64,000 nucleotides of DNA, from positions 27,547-91,546 of the forward strand of contig DATASQ010000002.1 of the NCBI GenBank assembly GCA_036269135.1, in the 5' to 3' direction. The position numbers and the translations under genes were made by a program. Below the pieces are notes generated by a model. That model saw only the letters and a list, made by a program, of their open reading frames with translations. It was not told where the DNA came from and searched no databases. The stretch is from Palsa-343 sp036269135 (GTDB taxonomy: Bacteria > Acidobacteriota > Terriglobia > Terriglobales > Acidobacteriaceae). Shown one piece after another: positions 42,481 to 51,445 of the stretch (within the stretch, counting starts at the first letter, position 1; the number at the start of each line of letters is the position of its first letter).

Positions 42481-45324
42481 TTAGCCAGTGTTTCGCAGGC
42501 CCGCGGCGATGCCGCTGATGGTCCCGGCAATGGCGCGGTTTACCTCATCGGTGTCTTCACCCGCGCGCTTGCGGCGCAACAGGTCGACCTGAATGAGGCT
42601 CATGGGATCGACATAGGGGTTGCGCAGCCAGATGGAGCGCGCGAGGACGGGGTTCGACTCCAGCAGCTCGCGCTGCCCGGTCACCTCAAGGATCGCCCCG
42701 CGTGTGCGCTCAAACTCGGCCTTCAGTTTGTCGAAGACGCGCTCGCGCAGCGCGGCATCCGGAACCAGCGAGGCATACAGAGAGGCAATGCCCAGGTCCG
42801 CCTTGGCCAGAGCCATCTCCACATTGCGGACCACGTCAATAAAGAGCGGGAACTCGGCCATCATCTCGCGCAGCAGGGCCCCGCCGCCGGGCTTTGCGGC
42901 GAATTCAGCGAACGCCGTGCCTACGCCGAACCAGGCCGGCACCAGCAGACGGCTTTGCGTCCAGCCAAAGACCCAGGGGATGGCGCGCAGATTGGCGAAA
43001 CTCATCTGCCCGCGACGCCGCGCGGGACGGGAACCGATGCGGGCGTTTTCCAGCTCGCCCACCGGCGTAGCCAGCTCGAAATACTGCAGGAGGCCGGGGT
43101 CGTCGAGGATGTGTTCGCGATAAGCCCTGTACGAGACTTCCGACATTTCCTCGAAGGCGCTCTCCCATGCCGGCCGCAGCACGCCCGAGTAGTGCTCGCC
43201 GGGGATGAGCGCGTTGGGACGGGCCAGCGCGTCGAGTGAGGCAGCGATCATCAGCTCCAGGGTGCGCTCGGCGAGCACCACGTCGGAGTACTTGAAGTTC
43301 AGGACCTCGCCCTGCTCGGTAATGCGGATCGGCCCCTCGAAGGCGCCGACAGGCTGCGCATAAATAGCTCGATGTGTAGGTCCCCCGCCCCGCCCCACAG
43401 TCCCGCCGCGGCCATGGAAGAGGCGCAGACGGATGCCACATTCCCGAGCGACTTCATGCAGCGCCCGGTGCGCTCGGAAAATCTCCCAGGTGCTGGTGAG
43501 CATGCCGCCGTCCTTATTGGAGTCGGAATAGCCCAGCATCACCTCCTGGGCGTTGTTCCATGAAGCCAGGAGCTTGCCGTAGCCGGGCGAGCGCCAGAGT
43601 TCGCGGCAAATCGCCGGCGCGTTGCGCAGGTCCTCGATGGATTCGAAAAGGGGAACCGGCATCAGGCCGGGATCGGCGCAGTGGCCGCGGTCTCGTTCGT
43701 CGGCGCCGCTGCCCGCCACCTCCACGCCGCCCAGGCGCGCCAGCCAGACCACGGCTGTGATGTCGTCCACCGACGAGGCGCCACTGACGATGTAGTGGCG
43801 GATCGCTTCGGGGCTGCAGCCGGACTTGATCTCCGCAATCGCCCGAAAGGTCTCCAGCACATCGCGAGTCTCCGGGCTGAGCGCGGCGGGCGCGGTGGCT
43901 CCGTTTTGGGCACACCACGCGGAAGACTCCTCCAGGGCTTTGCGATGGATTCGAGCGTGCTGACGAATGTCCAGCGTATGCAGGTGCAGGCCGAACGTAC
44001 GCACCATCAGGAGCAGAGGGTCGATGAGCGTCTCTGCCAGGCGAACGCCCTTGTTGCCCGCCAGGCTTCGGCGGACGATCTGCAGATCTTCAAGGAAATC
44101 CTGGGCGGAGCAGTACGGCGACAGGCCGGCCAGCTCGGACTCCAGCAGCTCGGGATCCTGATCGGAGCGGCCCGCGGTGCGCTGGATGCGGGCCCGTATA
44201 AAGACGAGATAGCGGCGATAGGTTTCAAACTCGAACCGCGCGCCGAAGACCGCCTCCGCGCTGATGCGGGCTTCCGCCTGAAATTCCTTCAGGCGCGTCT
44301 GCAGTTCGCCGCTGACCGGAAGCTGCTGGGCGGAGGTGGTGAGCAGGTCGATGGCCTGCTGCAGCCGCTGGTCGTAGTACGCGAGCAGGCGCGTGCGCGC
44401 GGCGAGAATCGCCTGGCGCGTTACCTCGGGCGTGACAAAGGGATTGCCGTCGCGATCGCCGCCGATCCAGGACCCGAAGGCAAGCAGCAGCGGCAGCTCT
44501 GACAGCTCCAGCTGCAGGCCGTATTCGCTGCGCAGGGCGGCGGCCACCTCTTCATAGAGCCGGGGCAGCGTTTCGAAGATGGAAACGTCGTAGTAATCGA
44601 GGCCCATGCGAACCTCGTCGGCGACGGCGGGGCGGCGGCTGCGGACCTCGTCGGTTTGCCACAACGCGCTGATCTCCGCGGTTAACGCCTCTTCCAGTGC
44701 GGTCAGTTCTTCGTCCGCCACCGGGATGCGGTCGAGCTTTTCGAGGAACTCGCCCATGCGCCGCCGCTTCATCAGAACGCTGCGGCGGGCGATCTCCGTG
44801 GGATGCGCGGTAAAAACCGGGACCACGAGAATCCGCCGCAGCCACGCAAGGGCCCTCTCAGCGGAGATACCGGCTTCGCGCATCGCCCGCAGCGTGCCGC
44901 GCAGCTCCCCGCGCTGGGCTTCCCGGCGGGTGGCGCCGCTGATCTGCAGCGAGAGACGCCGCCGTTTGCGGTGGTTGGTTTCGGCCAGGTTGATCAGTTC
45001 GAAGTAAAAAGCGAAGGCGCGGCTGAGCTGGTCTGCCTGCTCAACCGGCATGGCATTAATGGCGAGCACCGCCAGCTGCATGCGGTCTTCGGCTTCGCGG
45101 GTCAGGCCCTGAGCCTGCGCTTCCCGGCGGCGGATCGCGCTCTGCCGGAGCTCTTCGACCTTGTCGTAAAGGGCCTCGCCCGCCTGCTCGCGCAGAACAC
45201 GGCCCAGCAACAACCCCAGCGAACGCACGTCGCGGCGCAGGGGCGCTTCCTTCAGCTCGCCGGAGCGCGCCTCCAGCTCAGCGAGTCGTTCTTCCCAGCT
45301 CTCGGGCTTCCACAAAGACGCCAT
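42481..45324 (-). CDS. ppc: Phosphoenolpyruvate carboxylase
   Basis: Carboxylates phosphoenolpyruvate to oxaloacetate, refilling the TCA cycle. Active-site motifs are VFTAHPTEIARRS (His near residue 172), SNKDGGMLTSTWEI, FHGRGGTVGRGGGPTHRAI, PWVFGWTQSRLLVPAW and the C-terminal AIAGTISGIAAGLRNTG. The 947-residue length is typical of the bacterial enzyme. There is no clear Shine-Dalgarno before the ATG at 45324. The gene is divergent from a small secreted protein gene. Confidence 0.97.
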   Translation of the reverse strand: MASLWKPESWEERLAELEARSGELKEAPLRRDVRSLGLLLGRVLREQAGEALYDKVEELRQSAIRRREAQAQGLTREAEDRMQLAVLAINAMPVEQADQLSRAFAFYFELINLAETNHRKRRRLSLQISGATRREAQRGELRGTLRAMREAGISAERALAWLRRILVVPVFTAHPTEIARRSVLMKRRRMGEFLEKLDRIPVADEELTALEEALTAEISALWQTDEVRSRRPAVADEVRMGLDYYDVSIFETLPRLYEEVAAALRSEYGLQLELSELPLLLAFGSWIGGDRDGNPFVTPEVTRQAILAARTRLLAYYDQRLQQAIDLLTTSAQQLPVSGELQTRLKEFQAEARISAEAVFGARFEFETYRRYLVFIRARIQRTAGRSDQDPELLESELAGLSPYCSAQDFLEDLQIVRRSLAGNKGVRLAETLIDPLLLMVRTFGLHLHTLDIRQHARIHRKALEESSAWCAQNGATAPAALSPETRDVLETFRAIAEIKSGCSPEAIRHYIVSGASSVDDITAVVWLARLGGVEVAGSGADERDRGHCADPGLMPVPLFESIEDLRNAPAICRELWRSPGYGKLLASWNNAQEVMLGYSDSNKDGGMLTSTWEIFRAHRALHEVARECGIRLRLFHGRGGTVGRGGGPTHRAIYAQPVGAFEGPIRITEQGEVLNFKYSDVVLAERTLELMIAASLDALARPNALIPGEHYSGVLRPAWESAFEEMSEVSYRAYREHILDDPGLLQYFELATPVGELENARIGSRPARRRGQMSFANLRAIPWVFGWTQSRLLVPAWFGVGTAFAEFAAKPGGGALLREMMAEFPLFIDVVRNVEMALAKADLGIASLYASLVPDAALRERVFDKLKAEFERTRGAILEVTGQRELLESNPVLARSIWLRNPYVDPMSLIQVDLLRRKRAGEDTDEVNRAIAGTISGIAAGLRNTG

Positions 45325-45371
45325 AATTCTGATTCAACCACACCGCGTGGCAGCATGGCGGGCACGTTCGC

Positions 45372-45647
45372 ATGAAGACCTTCACCCACCTTGCTGCCGT
45401 TGCTTGTCTTCTGGTTGCGGCCGCCTCGCCTGCAAAGGGCCAAACCGCGAAAATTTATCAGGGCATCCCCACCGAAGTCACCGGTGAAGGCGATTCTGTG
45501 GCGCCGATCAATGACCGCATGATCGCTGCCGATCGTGCCAGCTACCAGCACCTGAAGATCACGCCCGACTGGCGGACCATGGCCCTGTATGCGTGCGGGT
45601 ATTTCGAGGCGAGAGACACCGGCGAAAATGAGCGCGCATCGACCTAA
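45372..45647 (+). CDS. Small secreted protein of unknown function
   Basis: A 91-residue protein with a good signal peptide (MKTFTHLAAVACLLVAAASP, cleavage probably after AKG or GQT). The mature part of about 65 residues has YQGIPTEVTGEGD and KITPDWRTMALYACGYFEAR. No family is recognised. It may be a truncated remnant, because it is short and ends soon after a folded-looking segment. It lies 30 bases before a secreted DUF1080 gene on the same strand. Confidence 0.55.
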   Translation: MKTFTHLAAVACLLVAAASPAKGQTAKIYQGIPTEVTGEGDSVAPINDRMIAADRASYQHLKITPDWRTMALYACGYFEARDTGENERAST

Positions 45648-45677
45648 AGGCTGTGCCGGAGTTATTCTCTTCACGAC

Positions 45678-46472
45678 ATGCGCGCCTCTCTGATCCGGTT
45701 CCGAACGCTGCCTGCCCTCGTCGTCACCCTCGCTCTCACTGCCCCGCTTTTCGCCCAGCAGAATTCGACCATGAAGCCGGAAGAAACCGAAGTCTGGCAG
45801 CCGGTGCCGCCGGTCGTCACGCCCGGGGCCACCAATGGCGCACCGCCTTCCGACGCCATCCGTCTCTTCGACGGCAGCAATGAGAATGAGTGGGTTTCGG
45901 CCCAGGATCATACGCCGGCAAAGTGGAAGGTTCACGACGGCATCCTCACGGTGAACAAGGAGGCCGGGAACATTGAGACAAAGCGGAAGTTTGAGGACTA
46001 CCAGCTTCACGTCGAGTTCCGCATTCCCGCCAATATCACGGGTACCAGCCAGGCGCGCGGCAACAGCGGCGTCTTTCTGGCCTCCATGGGACCCGGCGAC
46101 GCGGGTTACGAGCTGCAGGTGCTCGACTCCTACAAGAACTCGACCTATGTGAACGGAATGGCGGGCAGCCTCTACAAGCAGTCCATTCCGCTGGTGAATC
46201 CCGCGCGGCCGCCGGGCGAGTGGGAATCGTATGACGTGATCTGGACCGCGCCCCGCTTCAACCCTGACGGCTCACTGAAAACACCTGCCTACGCCACGGT
46301 GTTCTTTAACGGCGTTCTGGTCGACGACCATTTCGCGCTGCAGGGCCAGACGCTGTATATCGGCAAGCCGTTCTATAAGGCCTATGATCGGGCACCGATC
46401 AAGCTGCAGGCGCACGGCGACAAGAGCGCTCCGATCAGCTTCCGGAATATCTGGGTGCGGGAGTTGCCTTAA
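45678..46472 (+). CDS. Secreted DUF1080 (3-keto-disaccharide hydrolase) protein
   Basis: A 264-residue protein with a signal peptide (MRASLIRFRTLPALVVTLAL, cleavage near AQQ) and a single DUF1080 domain. The concanavalin-like beta-sandwich signatures are IRLFDGSNENEWVS, KWKVHDGILTVN, YQLHVEFRIP, GNSGVFLA, YELQVLDSY and PISFRNIWVRELP. DUF1080 enzymes cleave 3-keto-glycosides or occur with oxidoreductases that make them. A Gfo/Idh/MocA oxidoreductase is convergent and adjacent, which supports keto-sugar chemistry outside the cytoplasm. Confidence 0.9.
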   Translation: MRASLIRFRTLPALVVTLALTAPLFAQQNSTMKPEETEVWQPVPPVVTPGATNGAPPSDAIRLFDGSNENEWVSAQDHTPAKWKVHDGILTVNKEAGNIETKRKFEDYQLHVEFRIPANITGTSQARGNSGVFLASMGPGDAGYELQVLDSYKNSTYVNGMAGSLYKQSIPLVNPARPPGEWESYDVIWTAPRFNPDGSLKTPAYATVFFNGVLVDDHFALQGQTLYIGKPFYKAYDRAPIKLQAHGDKSAPISFRNIWVRELP

Positions 46473-46483
46473 AAGACAGGGTT

Positions 46484-46578
46484 AAGAGTTTAGGGATTAG
46501 AGTTTAGCCGCCTTCGGCCTGGAGTAGTCCGCCTGGTCGTGCATTTGGCTGCGATCTAAACTCTAAACTCTGACTCCT
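46484..46578. repeat. GAGTTTA heptamer inverted repeat between convergent genes
   Basis: The left arm carries AGAGTTTAG twice. The right arm carries CTAAACTCT three times, so the two arms pair over most of their length. It fills the space between the stops of the DUF1080 and Gfo/Idh genes and could act as a bidirectional terminator-like hairpin. The unit has a seven-base period. Confidence 0.65.
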
Positions 46579-46583
46579 AAACT

Positions 46584-47930
46584 CTAGCTCACGATCTTCA
46601 TCGCCTCCGGATCCCAGTGGACAATCTTGTCCTGCTCATAGCTGAGATTGCTGAGCAGGGCTGCGCCGGCGGCGCGGAAACCGAAGACGGCATCTTCCAC
46701 GACGGGCTGGCGCGACCGCACCGCGGCGAAGAAGTTCTTCAGGTGGTCGTAGCTGTCGCTGTAGTCGTGCGGCGCCTCGTAGCGCTCGAAGCCTTCGGTC
46801 GGCGGTCCTGCCGGGTGCACCTCCGGATACTTCTCGCGGTACTGCTTCTCGATTTTCGCCTGCATCGCGTCGGTGAAGGTGCCGATCATCAGGCCGGGCT
46901 CCTTCGACCGCGGCACACGGTTCACGCTGACGGAGTTGCCCGCAATCTCCATCGTGCCCTCCGAACCGGTGAAGGTGAGTCCCTCGTTCTCCTCGCCGCC
47001 ACTGACGAAGTTGACGCGCAGGCCGAGGTTGAAGCCTTCGGGATAGTCAAAGAGGCCCAGCATCACGTCCGGCACGTTGCGCCCGTCCTTCCAGAAGCGC
47101 AGGCCGCCGGTGGCCATGGCGCGCGTCGGCCCCTTCGCGCCGGTGATGAAATGCGTGCCGCTGAAGAGGTGCACGAACAGATCGCCGGCCACGCCGCTCC
47201 CGTAGGCTTGCCACTTCCGCCACTGGAAGAACTGCTCCGCGTTGAAGGGAATCTTCGGCGCCGTGCCGAGGAAGCGCGGCCAGTCGCAGGTTTCGGTTGA
47301 GGCGTCGAGCGGCACGGTATAGTCCCATGCGCCGATCGCGGAGTTGCGATCCCAGTGCGCCTCCACCATGTTGAGCTTGCCGATCGCTCCGGAGTCCAGC
47401 AGCTCCTTCGCCTTGGCATAGACCATGTTGCTGACCCGCTGGCTGCCGATCTGGATGATCCGCCTGGTTGTCCGGGCCGTCTCGATGATCTTTGGGCCGT
47501 CGCTGTAAAGGTGGATCATCGGCTTCTCGCAATAGACGTCCTTGCCTGCGTTCATCGCGTCCACAGAAGCCTGCATGTGCCAATGGTCGGGCGTTCCGAT
47601 GATGACCGCGTCGATGTCCTTGCGCTCGAGAATCTCGCCGTAGTTGCGCGTGGTGAACAGATCTGCGCCCCACAGCTCTTTGCTGTGCGCGAGGCGGCCG
47701 TCGTAGCAGTCGGCCACGGCCAGCAGCTTCACGCCGGGTACCTGCAGCGCGGTCTTCGTGTCGAACTGCCCCTGCCCGCCGGCGCCAATGAGCGCAATTT
47801 GAATATGATCGTTGGCGGCAATTCGTCCCGCCGGCTCGTCTTGCGGCACGGACAGAGCGTGCAGGCGAGTGCCGATGAGCGTTTCTGCCGTCGCCGTTCC
47901 TGCCACTTTCATGAAGTCTCTGCGATTCAC
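46584..47930 (-). CDS. Tat-exported Gfo/Idh/MocA family oxidoreductase
   Basis: A 448-residue NAD(P)-dependent sugar oxidoreductase. The twin-arginine signal NRRDFMKVAGTA is at the N-terminus. The Rossmann start follows at IQIALIGAGGQGQFDTKTAL, and the family motif at VYCEKPMIHLY, with the catalytic-domain signature GKLNMVEAHWD. I chose GTG 47930, with GGAGAG upstream, because it places the Arg pair right after the start. Exported Gfo/Idh proteins of this kind often sit with DUF1080 proteins and are thought to make or use 3-keto sugars with a bound cofactor. Confidence 0.88.
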   Translation of the reverse strand: MNRRDFMKVAGTATAETLIGTRLHALSVPQDEPAGRIAANDHIQIALIGAGGQGQFDTKTALQVPGVKLLAVADCYDGRLAHSKELWGADLFTTRNYGEILERKDIDAVIIGTPDHWHMQASVDAMNAGKDVYCEKPMIHLYSDGPKIIETARTTRRIIQIGSQRVSNMVYAKAKELLDSGAIGKLNMVEAHWDRNSAIGAWDYTVPLDASTETCDWPRFLGTAPKIPFNAEQFFQWRKWQAYGSGVAGDLFVHLFSGTHFITGAKGPTRAMATGGLRFWKDGRNVPDVMLGLFDYPEGFNLGLRVNFVSGGEENEGLTFTGSEGTMEIAGNSVSVNRVPRSKEPGLMIGTFTDAMQAKIEKQYREKYPEVHPAGPPTEGFERYEAPHDYSDSYDHLKNFFAAVRSRQPVVEDAVFGFRAAGAALLSNLSYEQDKIVHWDPEAMKIVS

Positions 47931-48066
47931 GTGCGTCTCTCCCCGGGGCCAATTGCCGCCGTCCCTGCCAACATAATCGTTTTTGGCGGAGCGTGCGTCG
48001 CCTGAGCGATGAGGCTCCGAAAATCCAGGCAATACCGCCCGCAACAGCGGCTATCATCGAATCGCC

Positions 48067-48843
48067 ATGACAACGGGCTCTCCCTTTGCGACCTATCCGA
48101 GTCTGCGCGATCGGCTGGTGGTGGTCACCGGTGGCGCTAGCGGCATCGGCGAGGCGATGGTCGAAGCCTTTGCCGCCAATGGCGCAAAGGTCGTCTTCCT
48201 CGACATCCAAACCGAGGCGGCCGAGCGGCTGGCGGTCCGGCTGACCGACGGGAATCCGCACGCGCCGATTTTCGTCCCCTGCGACCTCACGGACATCGCC
48301 TCCCTCCAGGCCGCGGCGGACGGCATCTCCGGAGAATTCGGCGCCGTCGATGTGTTGGTGAACAACGCCGGCAACGACACGCGCCATACGATTGACGAAG
48401 TCACGCCGGAGTTCTGGGACCGGACCATCGCCATCAACCTGAAGCAGCAGTTCTTCATGGCCCAGGCGGTCATTCCGGGCATGCGCCAGGCGGGTCGGGG
48501 ATCGATCATTAACATGAGCTCCATTGCGTGGATGATTCCCTCGACCAATGTGCCGGTGTACGTCGCCGCGAAAGCCGGTATCGTTGGCATGACGCGCACC
48601 CTCGCCCATGAACTCGGACGGTGGAACATCCGCGTGAACTGCGTGCTTCCCGGCGCCATCGCAACAGAACGCCAGCGGCGTCTCTGGCTCACCCCGGAAT
48701 ATCGGGCCGAAATTCTGGCGGCGCAGGCGCTGCAGCGGCTGATCGAGCCCGAAGAAGTGGCGCGGCTCGTCCTGTTTCTTGCGGCCGACGACAGTTCCGC
48801 CATCACCAACCAGAGCTATATCGTCGATGGCGGCTGGGTCTAA
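48067..48843 (+). CDS. SDR oxidoreductase resembling D-xylose 1-dehydrogenase
   Basis: A 258-residue classical SDR. VVVTGGASGIGEAM is the cofactor motif; VNNAGND, Ser in INMSSIAW and Y-x3-K in PVYVAAKAG form the active site. PSLRDRLVVVTGG, NDTRHTIDEVT and IATERQRRLWLTPE closely recall the Caulobacter XylB xylose dehydrogenase as I remember it. The likely reaction is NAD-dependent oxidation of an aldose to its lactone. It is divergent from the Gfo/Idh gene, which suggests a shared sugar pathway. Confidence 0.85.
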   Translation: MTTGSPFATYPSLRDRLVVVTGGASGIGEAMVEAFAANGAKVVFLDIQTEAAERLAVRLTDGNPHAPIFVPCDLTDIASLQAAADGISGEFGAVDVLVNNAGNDTRHTIDEVTPEFWDRTIAINLKQQFFMAQAVIPGMRQAGRGSIINMSSIAWMIPSTNVPVYVAAKAGIVGMTRTLAHELGRWNIRVNCVLPGAIATERQRRLWLTPEYRAEILAAQALQRLIEPEEVARLVLFLAADDSSAITNQSYIVDGGWV

Positions 48844-48921
48844 GTTTGCAGGCCCGCCAGGGAATCGTCCTGGTCAACAGTCCGGCCCCGCGAACCTTCC
48901 AGGCACCATACAATCGGCAGA

Positions 48922-49824
48922 ATGCGCCGCTCCGTTCTCCTCATCGCCGTGCCCCTGCTCGCGCTTTCTGCGGCGGCACAGATCAGCCTGCAGTCCCAAA
49001 TCGCCCGGATTGCCGCGCAGGCGCATGGACGCGTGGGCGTGGCCTGTTCTCTGCCCGGAATGTCCATGGACTGCGACTTTCAGGCCGACGAATTGCTCCC
49101 CATGCAATCGGCTTACAAGTTGCCCATCGCCGTCGTCGTGCTGCACGCCGTTGAGGAGGGCCGGTTATCCCTGACGCAGAAACTGCGCTTTCTTCCCACG
49201 GACATCGGCGCGCCCGACGAGTACAGCCCGCTTAAAGATGCGCATCCACACGGCGGCGTCGATGTGCCCGTCCAGGAACTGCTCCAGCGCATGATTGAGC
49301 CGAGCGATAACGTGGCCTGCGACATCCTGCTGCGGACCCTCGGCGGCCCCGCCGCGGTTGATCGTTCCCTGCGCTCCCTCGGCTTCGCCGGCATCCACAT
49401 CGTGGACTACGAGCGCACGGTTGACCGCGACGAGCATCTGCAATACCGTAATGCGGCCTCGCCGCGCGCACTCGTCATCCTGCTGCGCCGCCTCGCGGAT
49501 CGCTCGCCGCTCTCGCCGCAGCACACCGCTCTCCTGCTGGGCTGGATGACCGACAACCACACCGGTGACAATCGCATACGTGCCGAGCTGCCTCCGGGCA
49601 CGGTTGTTGCGGATAAGACCGGCAGCGCCGGCCAGAATCGCCCCCGCATGAATGCCACGAATGACGTTGCCCTCATCACGCTGCCGGACGGGCGCAAGCT
49701 GGCCGTCGCCGTACTCGTCGCCGATGCCCAGGCGCCATTTCCCGTCCGTGAGCGCGTGATCGCCCGGATCGCGAAGGCAATCGATGTGGCGGCCACCCGG
49801 CCGGCCCATCCAGCCGGTCGCTGA
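48922..49824 (+). CDS. Class A beta-lactamase (subclass A2-like)
   Basis: A 300-residue periplasmic serine hydrolase with a signal peptide (MRRSVLLIAVPLLALSAAA). Motifs are S63-x2-K66 in MQSAYKLP, S128-D129-N130 in EPSDNVACD, a probable general-base Glu at 164 in VDYERTVDRDE, QYRN as in PER/CfxA-type enzymes, and K232-T233-G234 in VADKTGSAG. All catalytic residues are present. The QYxN pattern and the loop around SPLKDAHP favour subclass A2. Real substrate range cannot be read from sequence. No resistance island or mobile element surrounds it, so it looks like a resident gene. Confidence 0.9.
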   Translation: MRRSVLLIAVPLLALSAAAQISLQSQIARIAAQAHGRVGVACSLPGMSMDCDFQADELLPMQSAYKLPIAVVVLHAVEEGRLSLTQKLRFLPTDIGAPDEYSPLKDAHPHGGVDVPVQELLQRMIEPSDNVACDILLRTLGGPAAVDRSLRSLGFAGIHIVDYERTVDRDEHLQYRNAASPRALVILLRRLADRSPLSPQHTALLLGWMTDNHTGDNRIRAELPPGTVVADKTGSAGQNRPRMNATNDVALITLPDGRKLAVAVLVADAQAPFPVRERVIARIAKAIDVAATRPAHPAGR

Positions 49825-49865
49825 TTCCCTCAGGACCGCTTCGCTCATCGTTCGAGACACACCGT

Positions 49866-50963
49866 CTACATGGGGTGCGTGACGGTCCCGGCGTTCGGCA
49901 CCAGTTGCTGATAGATCTCGTTGGAGATCGAACTGCGCCAGTGGCCGGTCATCCGGGCGAAGAGAACCAGGCCAAAGAAGAGGACCGCGATCATGGCGGC
50001 GACGGTGCCCGGGCGAAGGACCCGGCCGGTCCACCGCTCGGCGGCCGTGGCAGCCTTCTTTGCCGGCAGCGAGAGCTGCAGCGCGTTCTCCACCGGACAC
50101 GAGGCGACGCACGCGAGGCAGGCGCTGCACTCGGCCGAGCGGACCCGGACGAGCTGATCGACCCTAACGTGCGCAGGGCAGGCCTTGCTGCACTTGCCGC
50201 AATCGATGCAGGCTTCCGTGTCGCGGCGGATCTTTGTGGGGCTCAGCAGCGAGACAAGCCCCATCAACGCGCCATAAGGGCAGAGATAGCGGCACCAGAA
50301 GTTCTGAATAAACAGCGAAAGGCCGGCCAGAACGCCGAGGACGATGATCCCCGTGACGGTAAGCGTCCGGAAGAAATCCAGCATCTTCACGTCCGCGATC
50401 AGGCCGTAGGGCGTCATCATGAACCCAGCCAGCGCGGCGGCGGACATGTAGCCGATCACCCCGACAAAGAAAGCCAGCAGGATGTATTTCAGGCTGCGGA
50501 GGCTGACGTCGAGCCAGCGGGGTGGCACAAGATTGCGGCCGAAGAAGCGGCGGCCCAGCTTCCAGAGGAATTCCGACAGGGTGCCCACCGGGCAGAGCCA
50601 GGAGCAAAAGGCCTTCTTGAGCAGAACACTCATCAGCAGGAAGGCGATCAGGAGGAACATCGCCGCGGGGTGAAGAGGCGCGACGTGGCCCGTGACGATG
50701 AGGTATTTCAGGTTCATCAGCCCGGCGATGGGGAGCCATCCCTCGACGCCGGCCGGCCGGCCCACGGCGAGTCCCTGGCCGCCGCGCTCGATCCAGCGGA
50801 CCCAGAGGAAGAACTGGACGCCGATCCAGGCGTTCAGCGCCACAAACAGGCTCTGGACGATGAGGCGGGTCCGCTGTGATCGATCCGGGGCGGAGCGGCG
50901 GACGAGCTTCTTCTTCGGACGGGCCTGGGCGGGGGGCGCGGGTTCAACCAGCTGCGTATGCAT
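49866..50963 (-). CDS. Membrane polyferredoxin (NapH/CcoG/RdxA-like 4Fe-4S protein)
   Basis: A 365-residue membrane protein with about six hydrophobic segments. CSWLCPVGTLSEFLWK and CRYLCPYGALMG are the CxxxCP loops of the NapH type. Two further clusters, CIDCGKCSKACPAH and CSACLACVASCPVE, are ferredoxin-like. The protein probably moves electrons from quinol or a ferredoxin to a periplasmic enzyme. No nitrate reductase or oxidase genes adjoin it. ATG 50963 with AGGAG eight bases upstream is preferred to an ATG 21 bases earlier. Confidence 0.88.
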   Translation of the reverse strand: MHTQLVEPAPPAQARPKKKLVRRSAPDRSQRTRLIVQSLFVALNAWIGVQFFLWVRWIERGGQGLAVGRPAGVEGWLPIAGLMNLKYLIVTGHVAPLHPAAMFLLIAFLLMSVLLKKAFCSWLCPVGTLSEFLWKLGRRFFGRNLVPPRWLDVSLRSLKYILLAFFVGVIGYMSAAALAGFMMTPYGLIADVKMLDFFRTLTVTGIIVLGVLAGLSLFIQNFWCRYLCPYGALMGLVSLLSPTKIRRDTEACIDCGKCSKACPAHVRVDQLVRVRSAECSACLACVASCPVENALQLSLPAKKAATAAERWTGRVLRPGTVAAMIAVLFFGLVLFARMTGHWRSSISNEIYQQLVPNAGTVTHPM

Positions 50964-51244
50964 CGGCGGACTCCTGGGCAACATCCCAGTCTCGGAGCAT
51001 GGCGGCGCCGCGGCAGTGACTCAAATCACGGACGGCTCGCAGGGCATGTGACCGAGGAAGGCAGACAGGCCGCGAGCGGAGTCCGAAGCCGAGGCAACGA
51101 CCCGATCTCGTGTAAAATCAGGAGTAGCGCGTTCCGGCGCCCTTCCCGAACCTCCCTGTCCAGATCAGGTGATTCCCCGCGAAGCTCCGGACAAGGCGCG
51201 CCCTGCGCGAATCACGCAGAGACGAGATCCAGAGGAGCAGCACC

Positions 51245-51424
51245 ATGGCCAAGATTGCCAAGACAGCCGATCGCAAGAAGATGATGGACACGACCAAGAG
51301 CACGGATTGCCCGAAGTGCTCCAAGCCCACGCGTATTGTGAAGCGCGTGAAGGACCGGGAACGCGGCATCCCGGGCGGCGTGTATATCTCCTGTTCGGCC
51401 TGCGAATTTTACGAGAAGCTGTAA
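51245..51424 (+). CDS. 59-residue zinc-ribbon protein
   Basis: A small protein read from ATG 51245 to TAA 51422. It has TDCPKCSKPTRIVKRVKDR and then YISCSACEFYEKL, making a CxxC-x(n)-CxxC zinc ribbon. The rest is Lys-rich. GAGGAG stands eight bases before the ATG. Size and charge resemble small ribosome-associated or nucleic-acid-binding ribbons, but I do not recognise a named family. It stands alone between the polyferredoxin and the MFS gene. Confidence 0.8.
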   Translation: MAKIAKTADRKKMMDTTKSTDCPKCSKPTRIVKRVKDRERGIPGGVYISCSACEFYEKL

Positions 51425-51445
51425 CGAAGCCGGCCCCCGCCTGAT

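Noticed and set aside
48922..49824. Beta-lactamase considered as part of a mobile resistance island
   Set aside because: No integrase, insertion sequence or composition change surrounds it; codon use matches its neighbours.
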